A program made the translations under genes and the position numbers. From Roseihalotalea indica (GTDB lineage Bacteria; Bacteroidota; Bacteroidia; Cytophagales; Cyclobacteriaceae), in assembly GCF_022458895.1 (NCBI RefSeq), contig NZ_JAINFL010000003.1:186001-250000 (forward strand): a stretch of 64,000 bases of DNA, read 5' to 3'. The stretch's first letter is position 1. Each line of letters begins with the position of its first letter. Shown here piece by piece: positions 19,529-27,856 of the stretch. Below the pieces are notes generated by a model. The model saw only the letters and a list, made by a program, of their open reading frames with translations, was not told the origin of the DNA and searched no databases.

Positions 19529-20146
19529 GTGAAGACCGCAGAAATACGCTGGTTTTTTGATGATGCGGTTTCCTTTGCTGCATTCAGGCAGTCTTTCTCC
19601 TTCTCCGAACCTTCAAAACGGGTAGACTACTATCTGCTAGGCACCGGAGAGCGGTTAGGATTAAAATGGAGGGAAGGACAGGTAGAGGCCAAGCAGCAAC
19701 AGGAAGATAGCCAGCCATATACTCAAACTCTATTGGCGGGTGAAGTAGAGTTTTGGAAAAAGTGGAGTTTTGCCCTGAGTGAGCGAGAAACCTACTCCGA
19801 TGACCTCTCAAATCAACCCCAACACTGGATCGCCATTCATAAAAGCAGACAAACGGCCAGTTTTGTATATGATGCTATTCAAAGAACCATTCATCCGTCT
19901 TTACCAGACAGGCAGGTACATGACGGTTGCAATCTGGAAATCACCTACCTTACCGTTAGAGAGAAACCTTATACTACCCTGGGTTTGGAGGCATTTGGCC
20001 ATCCGGCAAATCTGCGGCAAAATCTAATTACTACCATTGGTTATATGATGGAAAATGGTAATTTAGAAGGATTGGATCTTTCGTTAAATACGAGTAATAA
20101 CTACGCTCGCTGGATTCATACTAAGTTTACAAATACAACTTCCTAA
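19529..20146 (+). CDS. Unknown protein with CYTH-like features
   Basis: This is a 205-residue soluble protein without a signal peptide. The segment RVDYYLLGTGERLGLKWREGQ, then VEAKQ, and the later GCNLEITYLTV resemble strands of the CYTH/triphosphate-tunnel fold (a barrel binding phosphate-rich ligands). The classical N-terminal ExExK is replaced by EIRWFF, so catalysis as a CYTH phosphatase or cyclase is doubtful. The only available start is a GTG directly after the DUF1501 stop in the same frame; no in-frame ATG lies near. The abutting genes argue for co-expression with the cytochrome/DUF1501 pair. The fold assignment is inference. Confidence 0.7.
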   Translation: MKTAEIRWFFDDAVSFAAFRQSFSFSEPSKRVDYYLLGTGERLGLKWREGQVEAKQQQEDSQPYTQTLLAGEVEFWKKWSFALSERETYSDDLSNQPQHWIAIHKSRQTASFVYDAIQRTIHPSLPDRQVHDGCNLEITYLTVREKPYTTLGLEAFGHPANLRQNLITTIGYMMENGNLEGLDLSLNTSNNYARWIHTKFTNTTS

Positions 20147-20158
20147 ACGTCTGATATT

Positions 20159-21595
20159 TTGGAGACACCTGACATCGTACTATTTTTTGGGCGGTTTCAC
20201 CCCCTTATTTTACACCTGCCCATCGGGTTTCTGGCACTGGCCTTTTTACTGGAAATTCTTTCCCGTTTCGAGCGCTTTCGGGCGTACCGACCTGCGGTAG
20301 GACTTACCCTGCTACTGGGAGCTGCTTCTGCGGCTGTTGCTGCTATTTTAGGCTATATGCTGGCTCAGGGTGGGGGGTATGGCGAAGATCTCCTTAGTCT
20401 CCATCAATGGCTGGGCATAGGCACGGCCGTGTTGGCAATTGTCTCGTTTATCCTTTACCAGCAGCGGAATAAGCAGGTAAATCCGGTTATGGATAAGGCA
20501 TATGTATCAACATTATCGGTGATGATCTTGGTACTTATGGGAGCTGGCCACTTTGGTGGTTCTTTAACCCACGGGTCCGATTACCTTACCCAATACATGC
20601 CTAATACGCTACGCAAACTGGCTGGCATGCCCGCGAAAGAAAGTAAAGAGATTAAACCGATTACCAACCTGGAAGAGGCTGTCGTGTACTCGGACATCAT
20701 TTATCCCATCTTTGATACCCGCTGTGTATCCTGCCACAACCCGGATAAGAAGAAGGGCGAACTGATGATGCATACCGCGGAAGCATTACTGGAAGGTGGT
20801 GAGAATGGTCCTATCTTCGTAGCCGGAGATCCTGAAAAAAGCGAAATGCTGCTCCGTATTCATCTGCCCGAGGAAGATGACGACCACATGCCGCCCGATG
20901 GAAAATCTCAGCTTACTGACGAGCAGGTGGCATTGCTTACCTGGTGGGTGGCCCAAGGAGCACCTTTTGACAAAACCGTAGCGGAAGTTAGTGTTGATGA
21001 AGAAACTCAGGCTGTACTCAACACGCTGGTAGACCCCAACGCCAATAAATCAGAAGTAGAAGTTTTACTGGCCTCAGAAGTAGCGCCTGCCGATGAGCAA
21101 ACCGTAGCAAACTTGCAGCAGCGGGGTGTCATGATTATGCCTTTGGCCGAGAAAGTGCATTGGCTGCAAGTTAATGTGCCGCGTAGTGCTTCGGCAGATT
21201 CTTTAATGAACGAACTAGGTAAAGCTTCGGAACAAATCACCTGGCTAGATTTTGGCAATACCGCTACTACTGACGAGGCTTTGGAGACACTACCTCAGTT
21301 TAAAAACGTGACCCGCCTCCATCTGGAAAATACGCAGGTAACCGATGCTGGCCTCGCTTTCATTGCCAAACTACCTTATCTGGAATACCTTAACCTTTAC
21401 GGCACTCAGGTAACTGATGAAGGAATTCAGCAGTTAAGCTCACTTCCAAACCTTAGAAAGTTATATCTTTGGCAGACACAAGTTACCGAGCAAGGTGCGG
21501 CTCAGTTGCAGGAAGCTAATCCGCAGATTGAAGTCAATATAGGGGTGGAAAATGCAGAAGCAAAAAAGTCTGATAGTGCCGTGGCTGCTCGCTAA
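20159..21595 (+). CDS. DUF2231 membrane domain, cytochrome c and leucine-rich-repeat fusion protein
   Basis: This is a 478-residue membrane cytochrome. Residues 1-130 form a DUF2231-like four-helix membrane domain (LFFGRFHPLILHLPIGFLALAFLLE with a putative heme- or metal-binding His; LLSLHQWLGIG). A P-cyt-c domain follows with CVSCHN (189-194) and the distal HMPPDGK. The C-terminal ~120 residues are LRR-like repeats (TRLHLENTQVTDAGLAFIAKL, LEYLNLYGTQVTDEGI, LRKLYLWQTQVTEQG). The start is TTG at 20159, the only reasonable codon between the previous stop (20144-20146) and the hydrophobic domain. It probably passes electrons from the exported cytochrome/DUF1501 system to the membrane, which is inferred from its place in the operon. 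Confidence 0.88.
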   Translation: METPDIVLFFGRFHPLILHLPIGFLALAFLLEILSRFERFRAYRPAVGLTLLLGAASAAVAAILGYMLAQGGGYGEDLLSLHQWLGIGTAVLAIVSFILYQQRNKQVNPVMDKAYVSTLSVMILVLMGAGHFGGSLTHGSDYLTQYMPNTLRKLAGMPAKESKEIKPITNLEEAVVYSDIIYPIFDTRCVSCHNPDKKKGELMMHTAEALLEGGENGPIFVAGDPEKSEMLLRIHLPEEDDDHMPPDGKSQLTDEQVALLTWWVAQGAPFDKTVAEVSVDEETQAVLNTLVDPNANKSEVEVLLASEVAPADEQTVANLQQRGVMIMPLAEKVHWLQVNVPRSASADSLMNELGKASEQITWLDFGNTATTDEALETLPQFKNVTRLHLENTQVTDAGLAFIAKLPYLEYLNLYGTQVTDEGIQQLSSLPNLRKLYLWQTQVTEQGAAQLQEANPQIEVNIGVENAEAKKSDSAVAAR

Positions 21596-21605
21596 ACAGT
21601 AGCCT

Positions 21606-22160
21606 ATGTCTTTTAGCATTCGACAAGCCTCTATTACTGATATTCCGGCATTAAACCAGTTGGTGCAATTGTCCATCCGGCAGCTGGGCGGAAATTACTA
21701 CAACCCTCAACAAGTAAAAAGCTCATTAAAATACCTGTTTGGGATTGATACCCGAGTGGTAGAAGATGGCACATATTACGTGGTAGAATGTGAAGAAACC
21801 ACTGTGGCCTGTGGTGGTTGGAGCCGTAGAATGACCCCATTCGGGGGTGATCAGGCCAGCAACCTACAAGACAGCGGGTTGCGTAACCCGGCCGTGGATG
21901 CCGCCGTCATTCGGGCTTTCTTTGTTCATCCGGACTGGGCCCGCCGGGGCATTGGCAAACAGTTGCTGGATTATTGCGAAGCTCAGGCTCTGAAAGAAGG
22001 TTTTGCCTGGTTTGAGTTAACGGCTACATTAAGCGGCTACCCTCTATATACCCGCTACGGGTACCAGGATGTTGAAAAAATAGATATCAAGCTCGTGGAT
22101 GGAACTCAGCTGGGAGGAGTGAAAATGGAAAAGCGACCACTAACTACTGTGCTTTCCTGA
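21606..22160 (+). CDS. GNAT family N-acetyltransferase
   Basis: This is a 184-residue acyl-CoA-dependent acetyltransferase. The acetyl-CoA-binding motif A is visible as AVIRAFFVHPDWARRGIGKQLLDYCEAQA (about 103-130), followed by a WFELTATLSGYPLYTRYGY segment typical of small-molecule GNATs. It starts 10 bases after the DUF2231-cytochrome gene, so it may be the last gene of that operon, but its function need not be linked. The substrate is unknown. Confidence 0.88.
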   Translation: MSFSIRQASITDIPALNQLVQLSIRQLGGNYYNPQQVKSSLKYLFGIDTRVVEDGTYYVVECEETTVACGGWSRRMTPFGGDQASNLQDSGLRNPAVDAAVIRAFFVHPDWARRGIGKQLLDYCEAQALKEGFAWFELTATLSGYPLYTRYGYQDVEKIDIKLVDGTQLGGVKMEKRPLTTVLS

Positions 22161-22173
22161 AGTACTGAATACA

Positions 22174-22202
22174 TTTACCTTTCGTATCTTTTTTTAACTT
22201 TG
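22174..22202 (+). promoter_or_regulatory. Candidate promoter for the acyltransferase gene
   Basis: TAACTTTG at 22195-22202 is a perfect TAnnTTTG -7 element. TTTA at 22174 is near the expected -33 position. It implies a ~110-base leader to the GTG at 22317. Confidence 0.35.
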
Positions 22203-22316
22203 TGCGTTTTACTACGAGTGCTGCATAAGATGGCACTGAAGAGGGGCTGTTCTTAAAATAATTTAAATACTTTTTTTGCCCAGGTAGACTGATTTTTTTA
22301 TAACTATTTTTTAGCA

Positions 22317-23384
22317 GTGAGTAACGTTCAGACCCGAATCCCGACCCAGCGGAATTTTTCTTTAGACTTTATGCGCTTTCTGGGAGTACTGGTCATTATC
22401 TATGCGCATACGCATCCGCCGGATTGGATTGATCAAATCAGAAACTTTGGCACTCCATTACTTATTGTAGCTTCCGCGGCGACCTACGCTTATATCTATC
22501 GTTCCCGATCATTAGATGTACCCAAATTTCTTAAAAAGCGCGTATATCGCCTTCTGATACCATTATGGGTCTTTCTAACGTTTTTCTTTGGCAGTATAGC
22601 TTTGCTGTCTCTGGTTATCAACAAGCCTTATCCTTATGATACAGATACCATTTTTGAGTCGTATATACTGCACGACGGTATCGGCTATGTATGGATTTTT
22701 AAGGTGTACCTGTACCTGGCCTTTCTAACCCCGCCCTTGCTGGCCTTCTACCGGAATACCCGCAGTGATCTTCGGTATTACGGAATACTACTGGTCATTT
22801 TTGCTCTGTATAGTGTGCTGTGCCTTTATTATGAGCGTAGTATGAGCGAGGCAGACTATAACCTTTTTTCTCAGTACGTGCTGACAATTCTTCCATACGG
22901 CGTGTTGTACTGCTATGGGTTACGGTTGCATACCCTCAGAAAACAAACAATCCTCATCATCGCGCTTTTATCGGGTTTCCTCTGCGGGCTCATGGCGGTG
23001 TATCTGTATCAGACCACCGGCGATTGGGTGCCTACGCAAGAATATAAGTATCCGCCTCAGTTGTACTACTTATCGTATGCCTTGCTATGGATCAACCTGA
23101 TCTACCTTTTTGCTTACTCTCGAGTAGTAAAGAATATTCCTACTGCTATTATGCAGTGGTTGTCAGAAAACTCTCTCTGGATTTACCTCTGGCATATCTT
23201 AGCAATCAATGTGTGGGATAGAATCATTCCGCACGACGGTACGTTTACCACCTCTTTCTTTAAGTTCTGGCTTTACTTCTTCACCTCGGTGGGTATTGTG
23301 CTGGTTCAAAATGAAATCAGTAGTCGGATACCCTGGCTTAGGCTTTTGCTGAATGGCGATCGTAAGATAAAAAAAGTGGCATGA
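22317..23384 (+). CDS. Membrane acyltransferase (acyltransferase family 3)
   Basis: This is a 355-residue polytopic protein with about ten hydrophobic segments. It begins with the family-3 motif SLDFMRFLGVLVIIYAHTHP (about 15-35), which includes the conserved Arg and His, and ends with the WLSENSLWIYLWHILAIN motif. Such enzymes O-acylate polysaccharides, peptidoglycan or lipids across the inner membrane. The start is GTG at 22317; the first conserved motif lies close to it. The 3' end overlaps the upstream reading frame of the next gene, but that gene's likely start lies ~70 bases downstream. Confidence 0.9.
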   Translation: MSNVQTRIPTQRNFSLDFMRFLGVLVIIYAHTHPPDWIDQIRNFGTPLLIVASAATYAYIYRSRSLDVPKFLKKRVYRLLIPLWVFLTFFFGSIALLSLVINKPYPYDTDTIFESYILHDGIGYVWIFKVYLYLAFLTPPLLAFYRNTRSDLRYYGILLVIFALYSVLCLYYERSMSEADYNLFSQYVLTILPYGVLYCYGLRLHTLRKQTILIIALLSGFLCGLMAVYLYQTTGDWVPTQEYKYPPQLYYLSYALLWINLIYLFAYSRVVKNIPTAIMQWLSENSLWIYLWHILAINVWDRIIPHDGTFTTSFFKFWLYFFTSVGIVLVQNEISSRIPWLRLLLNGDRKIKKVA

Positions 23385-23452
23385 GGCGGTCAATTACAGA
23401 AAAATCAACAAATTGGCATTTTAACATCGATAGAAAACAACTTACAATACCT

Positions 23453-24136
23453 ATGAGATCTGTATTTTTTTTACTGCTATGTACACTTTTCACATGGACT
23501 GCTATAGCCCAGGTGCCGCCCACTAAACATCCTGATACATCTGAGTCCGGTTGGAAGCCTCTGTTCAACGAAAGTTTATCCGATGCCAATTATCCCGAAG
23601 GAGTTTGGAGCTATGAGGATGCGGTGTTGACTGCCACCGAAGATCAGGCCATCTGGACCCAAAAAGTGTACGATAACTTCATTCTTGACCTGGAATTTAA
23701 AACAGCCGAAGGTACTAACAGTGGAGTGATTGTATACGCCAGCGAAACTGAAAACTGGATTCCCAATTCAGTAGAAATTCAGATTGCCGACGACTATGCC
23801 GAACAGTGGGCCAACTCACCCCGAACTTGGCAAAACGGCGCTATTTTCGGGCGGCTGGCGGCTAAGAAAAGCAATGTGAAGAAACCTGGCCAATGGAACC
23901 ACTATACCATCACTTGCCGGGATAAAATGATCTGGATTATGCTGAATGGTGAGGTGATCACCGAGATAAACATGGACGAATGGACCTCGGCTACCACGAA
24001 TCCCGACGGCTCGGAGATTCCATCCTGGTTGAACAAGCCCTTAGCTGAGCTGCCTACCAAAGGCTATATTGGCTTGCAAGGAAAGCACGCCGGAGCGCCG
24101 GTCTGGTTTCGTAATATGAAAATCAGAGAGTTGTAA
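23453..24136 (+). CDS. Exported DUF1080 protein (3-keto-disaccharide hydrolase-like)
   Basis: This is a 227-residue exported protein with a concanavalin-like beta-sandwich. The ATG at 23453 gives a clean signal peptide (MRSVFFLLLCTLFTWTAIAQ); an upstream ATG at 23381 would put 24 polar residues before it and is less likely. Family features are WKPLFNESL, EGVWSYEDAVLTATEDQAIWT, FKTAEGTNSGVIVYA, WNHYTITCRDKMIWIMLNGE and the C-terminal GYIGLQGKHAGAPVWFRNMKIREL. Relatives hydrolyse 3-keto-glucosides or bind sugars. The oxidoreductase gene that follows could act on the same 3-keto sugar pathway, which is inference. Confidence 0.88.
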   Translation: MRSVFFLLLCTLFTWTAIAQVPPTKHPDTSESGWKPLFNESLSDANYPEGVWSYEDAVLTATEDQAIWTQKVYDNFILDLEFKTAEGTNSGVIVYASETENWIPNSVEIQIADDYAEQWANSPRTWQNGAIFGRLAAKKSNVKKPGQWNHYTITCRDKMIWIMLNGEVITEINMDEWTSATTNPDGSEIPSWLNKPLAELPTKGYIGLQGKHAGAPVWFRNMKIREL

Positions 24137-24291
24137 TTAGTAAACAGCGCTGGTTCATACAAAATCCGCAAATTTATTGCTGCATCCGCTAAATCCCCCT
24201 ATTATTGTACCCCTGAAAAGAATACTAGCTTACTGATTTCAAATACAACACTATCTAACATTCTATCCTTTACTCATTCAATCTTTTATCT

Positions 24292-25437
24292 ATGAAAACC
24301 ATTCAAATTGGAGTTGCCGGGCTAGGCTTTATTGGACCGGCTCATATTGAAGCTTTGCGCCGTATTCCCAATCTGCATGTGGCCGCTATCAGCGACATGA
24401 ACGAGGAAATCGCCAAAGCTAAAGCCGACCAACTGGGCGTGCCAGCCGCTTACGGTAGCTTTGAAGAGCTTTTAGCGCACGATGGTATTGAGTGCATTCA
24501 CATCTGCACGCCTAATCACCTGCACTTTCCTATGGCTAAGGCCGCATTGGAAGCCGGAAAGCACGTAGTCTGCGAAAAGCCGTTATCCATGACTATTGCC
24601 GAAGCCGAAGAACTGGTGAGTCTGGCTGAGAAAACCGGCTTGGTAAATGCCGTCCATTTCAATATCCGTTATTATCCGTTGGTGCGCCAGATGAAAGCTA
24701 TGCGTGAGTCAGGCGAGCTTGGCGATATTTACTCAGTGATCGGTACATATCTGCAAGACTGGCTGTTCTACGCCACTGACTACAACTGGCGCTTAGAGCC
24801 TCAATATTCTGGCGATTCCCGTGCCATTGCCGACATCGGCTCTCACCTGATGGACCTAACCGAGCACGTAACCGGGCTGGCAGTGACTGAAGTAATGGCT
24901 GACTTCTCAACTGTGCATCCTACCCGTAAAAAGCCATTGAAGCCGGTAGAAACCTATTCAGGCAAGATGCTGAAGCCAGAAGATTATCAGGATGTGCCGA
25001 TTGAAACTGAAGATTTTGCCACTGTGATGTTACGCTTCAACAATGGCAGCAAAGGGTCTATCACGGTAAGTCAGGTTTCAGCCGGACGCAAAAACCGCAT
25101 TAATGTAGAGATTGCCGGTTCTAATAAAACCATTGCCTGGTGTTCTGAGTCACCGAATGAAATGTGGATTGGTAACCGGGATGAGCCCAATGGCGTGCTG
25201 ATGCGCGACCCGGCCTTGGTAGATGCTTCAGCTTCTAAGCTAATCACTTTCCCTGGCGGACATAACGAAGGTTTTCCTGATACCTCTAAGCAACTGTTTA
25301 AAGAGTTTTACACGGCAGTTCGCGCCGGTAAGCACGAAACCAATCAATACCCTACTTTTGCTGATGGATTACGAGAGTTATACTTAGGAGAGGCGATTGT
25401 GGAGAGTAACAAGAAACAAGCCTGGGTGAAGATATAA
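24292..25437 (+). CDS. Gfo/Idh/MocA family NAD(P)-dependent oxidoreductase
   Basis: This is a 381-residue cytoplasmic sugar dehydrogenase-like enzyme. The N-terminal Rossmann motif is GVAGLGFIGPAHIEAL (about 7-22). CEKPLS (about 96-101) carries the catalytic Lys, and DIGSHLMDLTEHV supplies the expected metal/active-site His of the C-terminal domain. There is no Tat signal, unlike many Bacteroidota members, so it acts in the cytoplasm. The gene follows the DUF1080 gene by 155 bases and is closed by a strong intrinsic terminator. The substrate is unknown; a sugar or 3-keto sugar is plausible. Confidence 0.92.
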   Translation: MKTIQIGVAGLGFIGPAHIEALRRIPNLHVAAISDMNEEIAKAKADQLGVPAAYGSFEELLAHDGIECIHICTPNHLHFPMAKAALEAGKHVVCEKPLSMTIAEAEELVSLAEKTGLVNAVHFNIRYYPLVRQMKAMRESGELGDIYSVIGTYLQDWLFYATDYNWRLEPQYSGDSRAIADIGSHLMDLTEHVTGLAVTEVMADFSTVHPTRKKPLKPVETYSGKMLKPEDYQDVPIETEDFATVMLRFNNGSKGSITVSQVSAGRKNRINVEIAGSNKTIAWCSESPNEMWIGNRDEPNGVLMRDPALVDASASKLITFPGGHNEGFPDTSKQLFKEFYTAVRAGKHETNQYPTFADGLRELYLGEAIVESNKKQAWVKI

Positions 25438-25472
25438 TCACCCATAAAGATTACTAAACTAGCCAGTAAATG

Positions 25473-25505
25473 AAGCGCAGGGCGAAAGTCCTGCGCTTTT
25501 CGTTT
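25473..25505 (+). terminator. Intrinsic terminator after the Gfo/Idh/MocA gene
   Basis: A perfect 9-bp stem (aagcgcagg 25473-25481 with cctgcgctt 25490-25498) around an 8-base loop is followed by ttttcgttt. It lies 35 bases after the stop codon. Confidence 0.85.
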
Positions 25506-25560
25506 ATAAGGCAGAGATATCTATACCAGCCCTTAAAGCCTAATCCCCAATTCCCAAACG

Positions 25561-25896
25561 CTAATACTCCTCCTCGCCACTAGCCAGAATCTTCACCACC
25601 AGGCCGTCCATATCATCGGCCAGTCGCATCTGGCAGGCTAGTCGGCTGGCATCGGTTACTTCAGGTAAAGTATCTAGCATATCCAGTTCGGGGTCGGTAG
25701 CCTCTTTATACTGCTCATCGCCCTCCAGCACCTCCACGTGGCAGGTAGCGCAAATAGCCATTCCGCCACAAGTAGCCAGTATTGGATACTCAGAAGCTTT
25801 TAATAATTCCATTAACGAAAGCTGCATATCCGTTGGCGCTTCAATAGGGGTGCGGGTGCCGTCGGCTTCTTCTACATGTATGGTAATGATGCTCAT
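25561..25896 (-). CDS. [2Fe-2S] ferredoxin, adrenodoxin type
   Basis: This is a 111-residue electron carrier. The cluster ligands follow the Cx5Cx2C...C spacing of adrenodoxin-type ferredoxins: ATCGGMAICATCHVEV (about 42-57) and the fourth Cys in RLACQMRL. It is acidic and has no signal peptide. Its ATG overlaps the stop of the reductase gene by 4 bases (25893-25896), so the two are coupled and the reductase is the likely electron donor. The terminal acceptor is not encoded here. Confidence 0.92.
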   Translation of the reverse strand: MSIITIHVEEADGTRTPIEAPTDMQLSLMELLKASEYPILATCGGMAICATCHVEVLEGDEQYKEATDPELDMLDTLPEVTDASRLACQMRLADDMDGLVVKILASGEEEY

Positions 25897-26921
25897 AGAG
25901 TTGGCGCTCCGTTTACGGTGGTATACTTAAAGCTGGCTTTCTTCCCGCCACTTACAATACGGTAAGCCGAGTGCGACATCAGCGCCGCTTCATGGAACCC
26001 GCAGAGAATCAGCTTTAATTTTCCCGGATAGGTGTTGATATCGCCAATAGCGTAGATACCCGGTACATTAGTAGAGTAATCTTCGGTGTTTACTACAATC
26101 GCGTTTCGTTCCAGATTCAACTTCCAGTTAGCAATAGGGCCGAGCTTCGGGCTCAAGCCAAATAGTGGAATAAAGTAATCCGTATCTACCGTAACCGAAT
26201 TTTTCTCTTTATCCGTAATAACGCAGGCGTTGAGTTTGCCATTACCTTGAATTTCTGTGACGTTCGCATTCAGTTGCAGATTGATTTTCCGCTGATCGGC
26301 TAAACTCATCACCTTCTCTGCTGAATCGGGTGCACCCCGGAAGCTGCTGCCGCGATGCACCAACGTTACTTCTTCCGCCAGTTCTGACAAGTACAGCGTC
26401 CAGTCTAAGGCGGAATCACCACCACCAGCTAGTACCAGCTTCTTACCACGGAATTTCTCCGGGTTTTTGATGATATAAGCGATGCCTTTTCCTTCGTACT
26501 GTTCCAGATTCTCAATAGCCGGTTTGCGCGGCTCAAAGCAACCTAGTCCACCGGCAATGACCACCACTTTACAGAATACTTCAGTGCCCTCATTGGTTTG
26601 CAGGCGGAACGATTCATCTTCCAGTCGCTCCAGTTCTTCAACCCGCTCCCCTAACGTAGCTGTAGGAGAAAATGGGGCAATCTGCTTTTCCAGATTATTC
26701 ACCAAGTCCTGCGCCAGCACGTCGGGATAGCCAGGAATATCGTAAATAGGTTTTTTGGGGTATATCTCGGAAAGCTGTCCGCCAATCTGAGGTAAGGCAT
26801 CTATAAGGTGACAACGCATCTTTAACAAGCCAGCTTCAAATACGGCAAATAAACCTACCGGACCCGCACCAATAATGCAGATATCCGTTTCTACGCGTTT
26901 GTCTTCAATGCTCTGAACCAT
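25893..26921 (-). CDS. Ferredoxin-NADP+ reductase, thioredoxin-reductase-like
   Basis: This is a 342-residue FAD/NAD(P)H enzyme. The FAD motif is CIIGAGPVGLFAVFEAGLL (about 15-33), followed by the hallmark IGGQLSEIYPKKPIYDIPG. The NAD(P) motif is AGGGDSALDW, and the C-terminal FAD motif is GIYAIGDINTYPGKLKLILCGFHEA. The redox-active CxxC of thioredoxin reductase is absent, which separates type-2 ferredoxin-NADP+ reductases from TrxB. It is transcribed first, with the ferredoxin gene coupled behind it. A candidate promoter lies at 27039-27070. Confidence 0.92.
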   Translation of the reverse strand: MVQSIEDKRVETDICIIGAGPVGLFAVFEAGLLKMRCHLIDALPQIGGQLSEIYPKKPIYDIPGYPDVLAQDLVNNLEKQIAPFSPTATLGERVEELERLEDESFRLQTNEGTEVFCKVVVIAGGLGCFEPRKPAIENLEQYEGKGIAYIIKNPEKFRGKKLVLAGGGDSALDWTLYLSELAEEVTLVHRGSSFRGAPDSAEKVMSLADQRKINLQLNANVTEIQGNGKLNACVITDKEKNSVTVDTDYFIPLFGLSPKLGPIANWKLNLERNAIVVNTEDYSTNVPGIYAIGDINTYPGKLKLILCGFHEAALMSHSAYRIVSGGKKASFKYTTVNGAPTL

Positions 26922-27038
26922 GTGAAATAAAAGAATTGAATGTTTAAATGAGTGAAGGATTGAATAGACTGCGATACAATTTACTATGTGTACAACGTCA
27001 GCTATTCTACCAATTCACATTTTACTACTATGATTACG

Positions 27039-27070
27039 CAAAGTTAGAGCAAATTGTTTGCTATACGAAA
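27039..27070 (-). promoter_or_regulatory. Candidate promoter for the reductase-ferredoxin operon
   Basis: Read on the minus strand, TAACTTTG (27046-27039) is a perfect TAnnTTTG -7 element and TTTCG begins at 27070, near the -33 position. The reductase ATG lies ~118 bases downstream. The site is between the MarR gene and the operon, so a MarR operator could overlap it. Confidence 0.4.
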
Positions 27071-27103
27071 TATTATTATGGCAAATAATTTTAGAAATTT
27101 TTT

Positions 27104-27541
27104 TCAGACCTCCAGATTCCGGTAAATAGTATTCAGGGTAAGTTTAAAGTGCTCAAAATCTTCGGGTTGTAAGCCATCCCAAGCCGCTTTCCGAATCTGA
27201 CCTACCTGGGGCAACATTTCTTTTACTTTGGCTTGTCCGGCTTCGGTGAGGTGCAATTGGCACTTTCGGCGGTCCTGTTCGTCGGCAATGCGCTCGGCCA
27301 GTCCTTTGGCGCAAAGCAGGTCTACAATGCGGGTGAGGGTCGGCATGCCTTTATAGGTGACCTCGGCCAGATGGCTCTGGCTCAGGCTTGAGTTGGGGTA
27401 CAAATGCTTCAGCACCACCCACTGGTCCACTGTCACTCCAAAGTTAAATTCAGCAAACTTCTTTTGAGCGTATTGCTTGATACGCCTCTGCGTTTTTTCC
27501 AGTAAAAACGAATACTCACTATACTGCTCTGCGTCGGTCAT
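27104..27541 (-). CDS. MarR family transcriptional regulator
   Basis: This is a 145-residue winged-helix dimer. The DNA-binding region is visible as QWVVLKHLYPNSSLSQSHLAEVTYKGMPTLTRIVDLLCAKGLAERIADEQDRRKCQLHLTEAG; the DxRRKxxxLT wing is typical of MarR. It lies just upstream of, and in the same direction as, the ferredoxin reductase operon, making that operon a natural candidate target. The inducer is unknown. On the minus strand TATATTTG (27577-27570) could be its own -7 element. Confidence 0.9.
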   Translation of the reverse strand: MTDAEQYSEYSFLLEKTQRRIKQYAQKKFAEFNFGVTVDQWVVLKHLYPNSSLSQSHLAEVTYKGMPTLTRIVDLLCAKGLAERIADEQDRRKCQLHLTEAGQAKVKEMLPQVGQIRKAAWDGLQPEDFEHFKLTLNTIYRNLEV

Positions 27542-27856
27542 AGTTGATTTTCAAAAGGTACGTAGCCTACAAATATAAAAAATCTACCAGAGGATGAGGT
27601 GCAATACTACTTTTTCGCAAAAAGCTAAATGTATAAAGTAAAAGGGGTAAACCGTTGATCTGGTGCGCGTTTGCAATACGTACCTTAACGAGTTGTATTC
27701 TTCTGAACGTTAAAAAATTGCTTTAAATGCTCAGATTACTGTGGTAATCAGCTTTTAAGTGGTGGGCACGTGTTGCAAATGCCTGCCAGATAGGGAGCTA
27801 ACTACCAGCATATACTTCTATATAAATATGGCTTCATGTTAAGGGGAAAAATGATG
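27542..27856. other. Intergenic region with small hairpin
   Basis: This 315-base gap has no credible gene. It contains the MarR upstream region (TATATTTG on the minus strand at 27577-27570) and a short hairpin gattac-tgtg-gtaatc (27734-27749) followed by a TTTT. No plus-strand gene ends nearby, so I do not call the hairpin a terminator. Confidence 0.4.
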
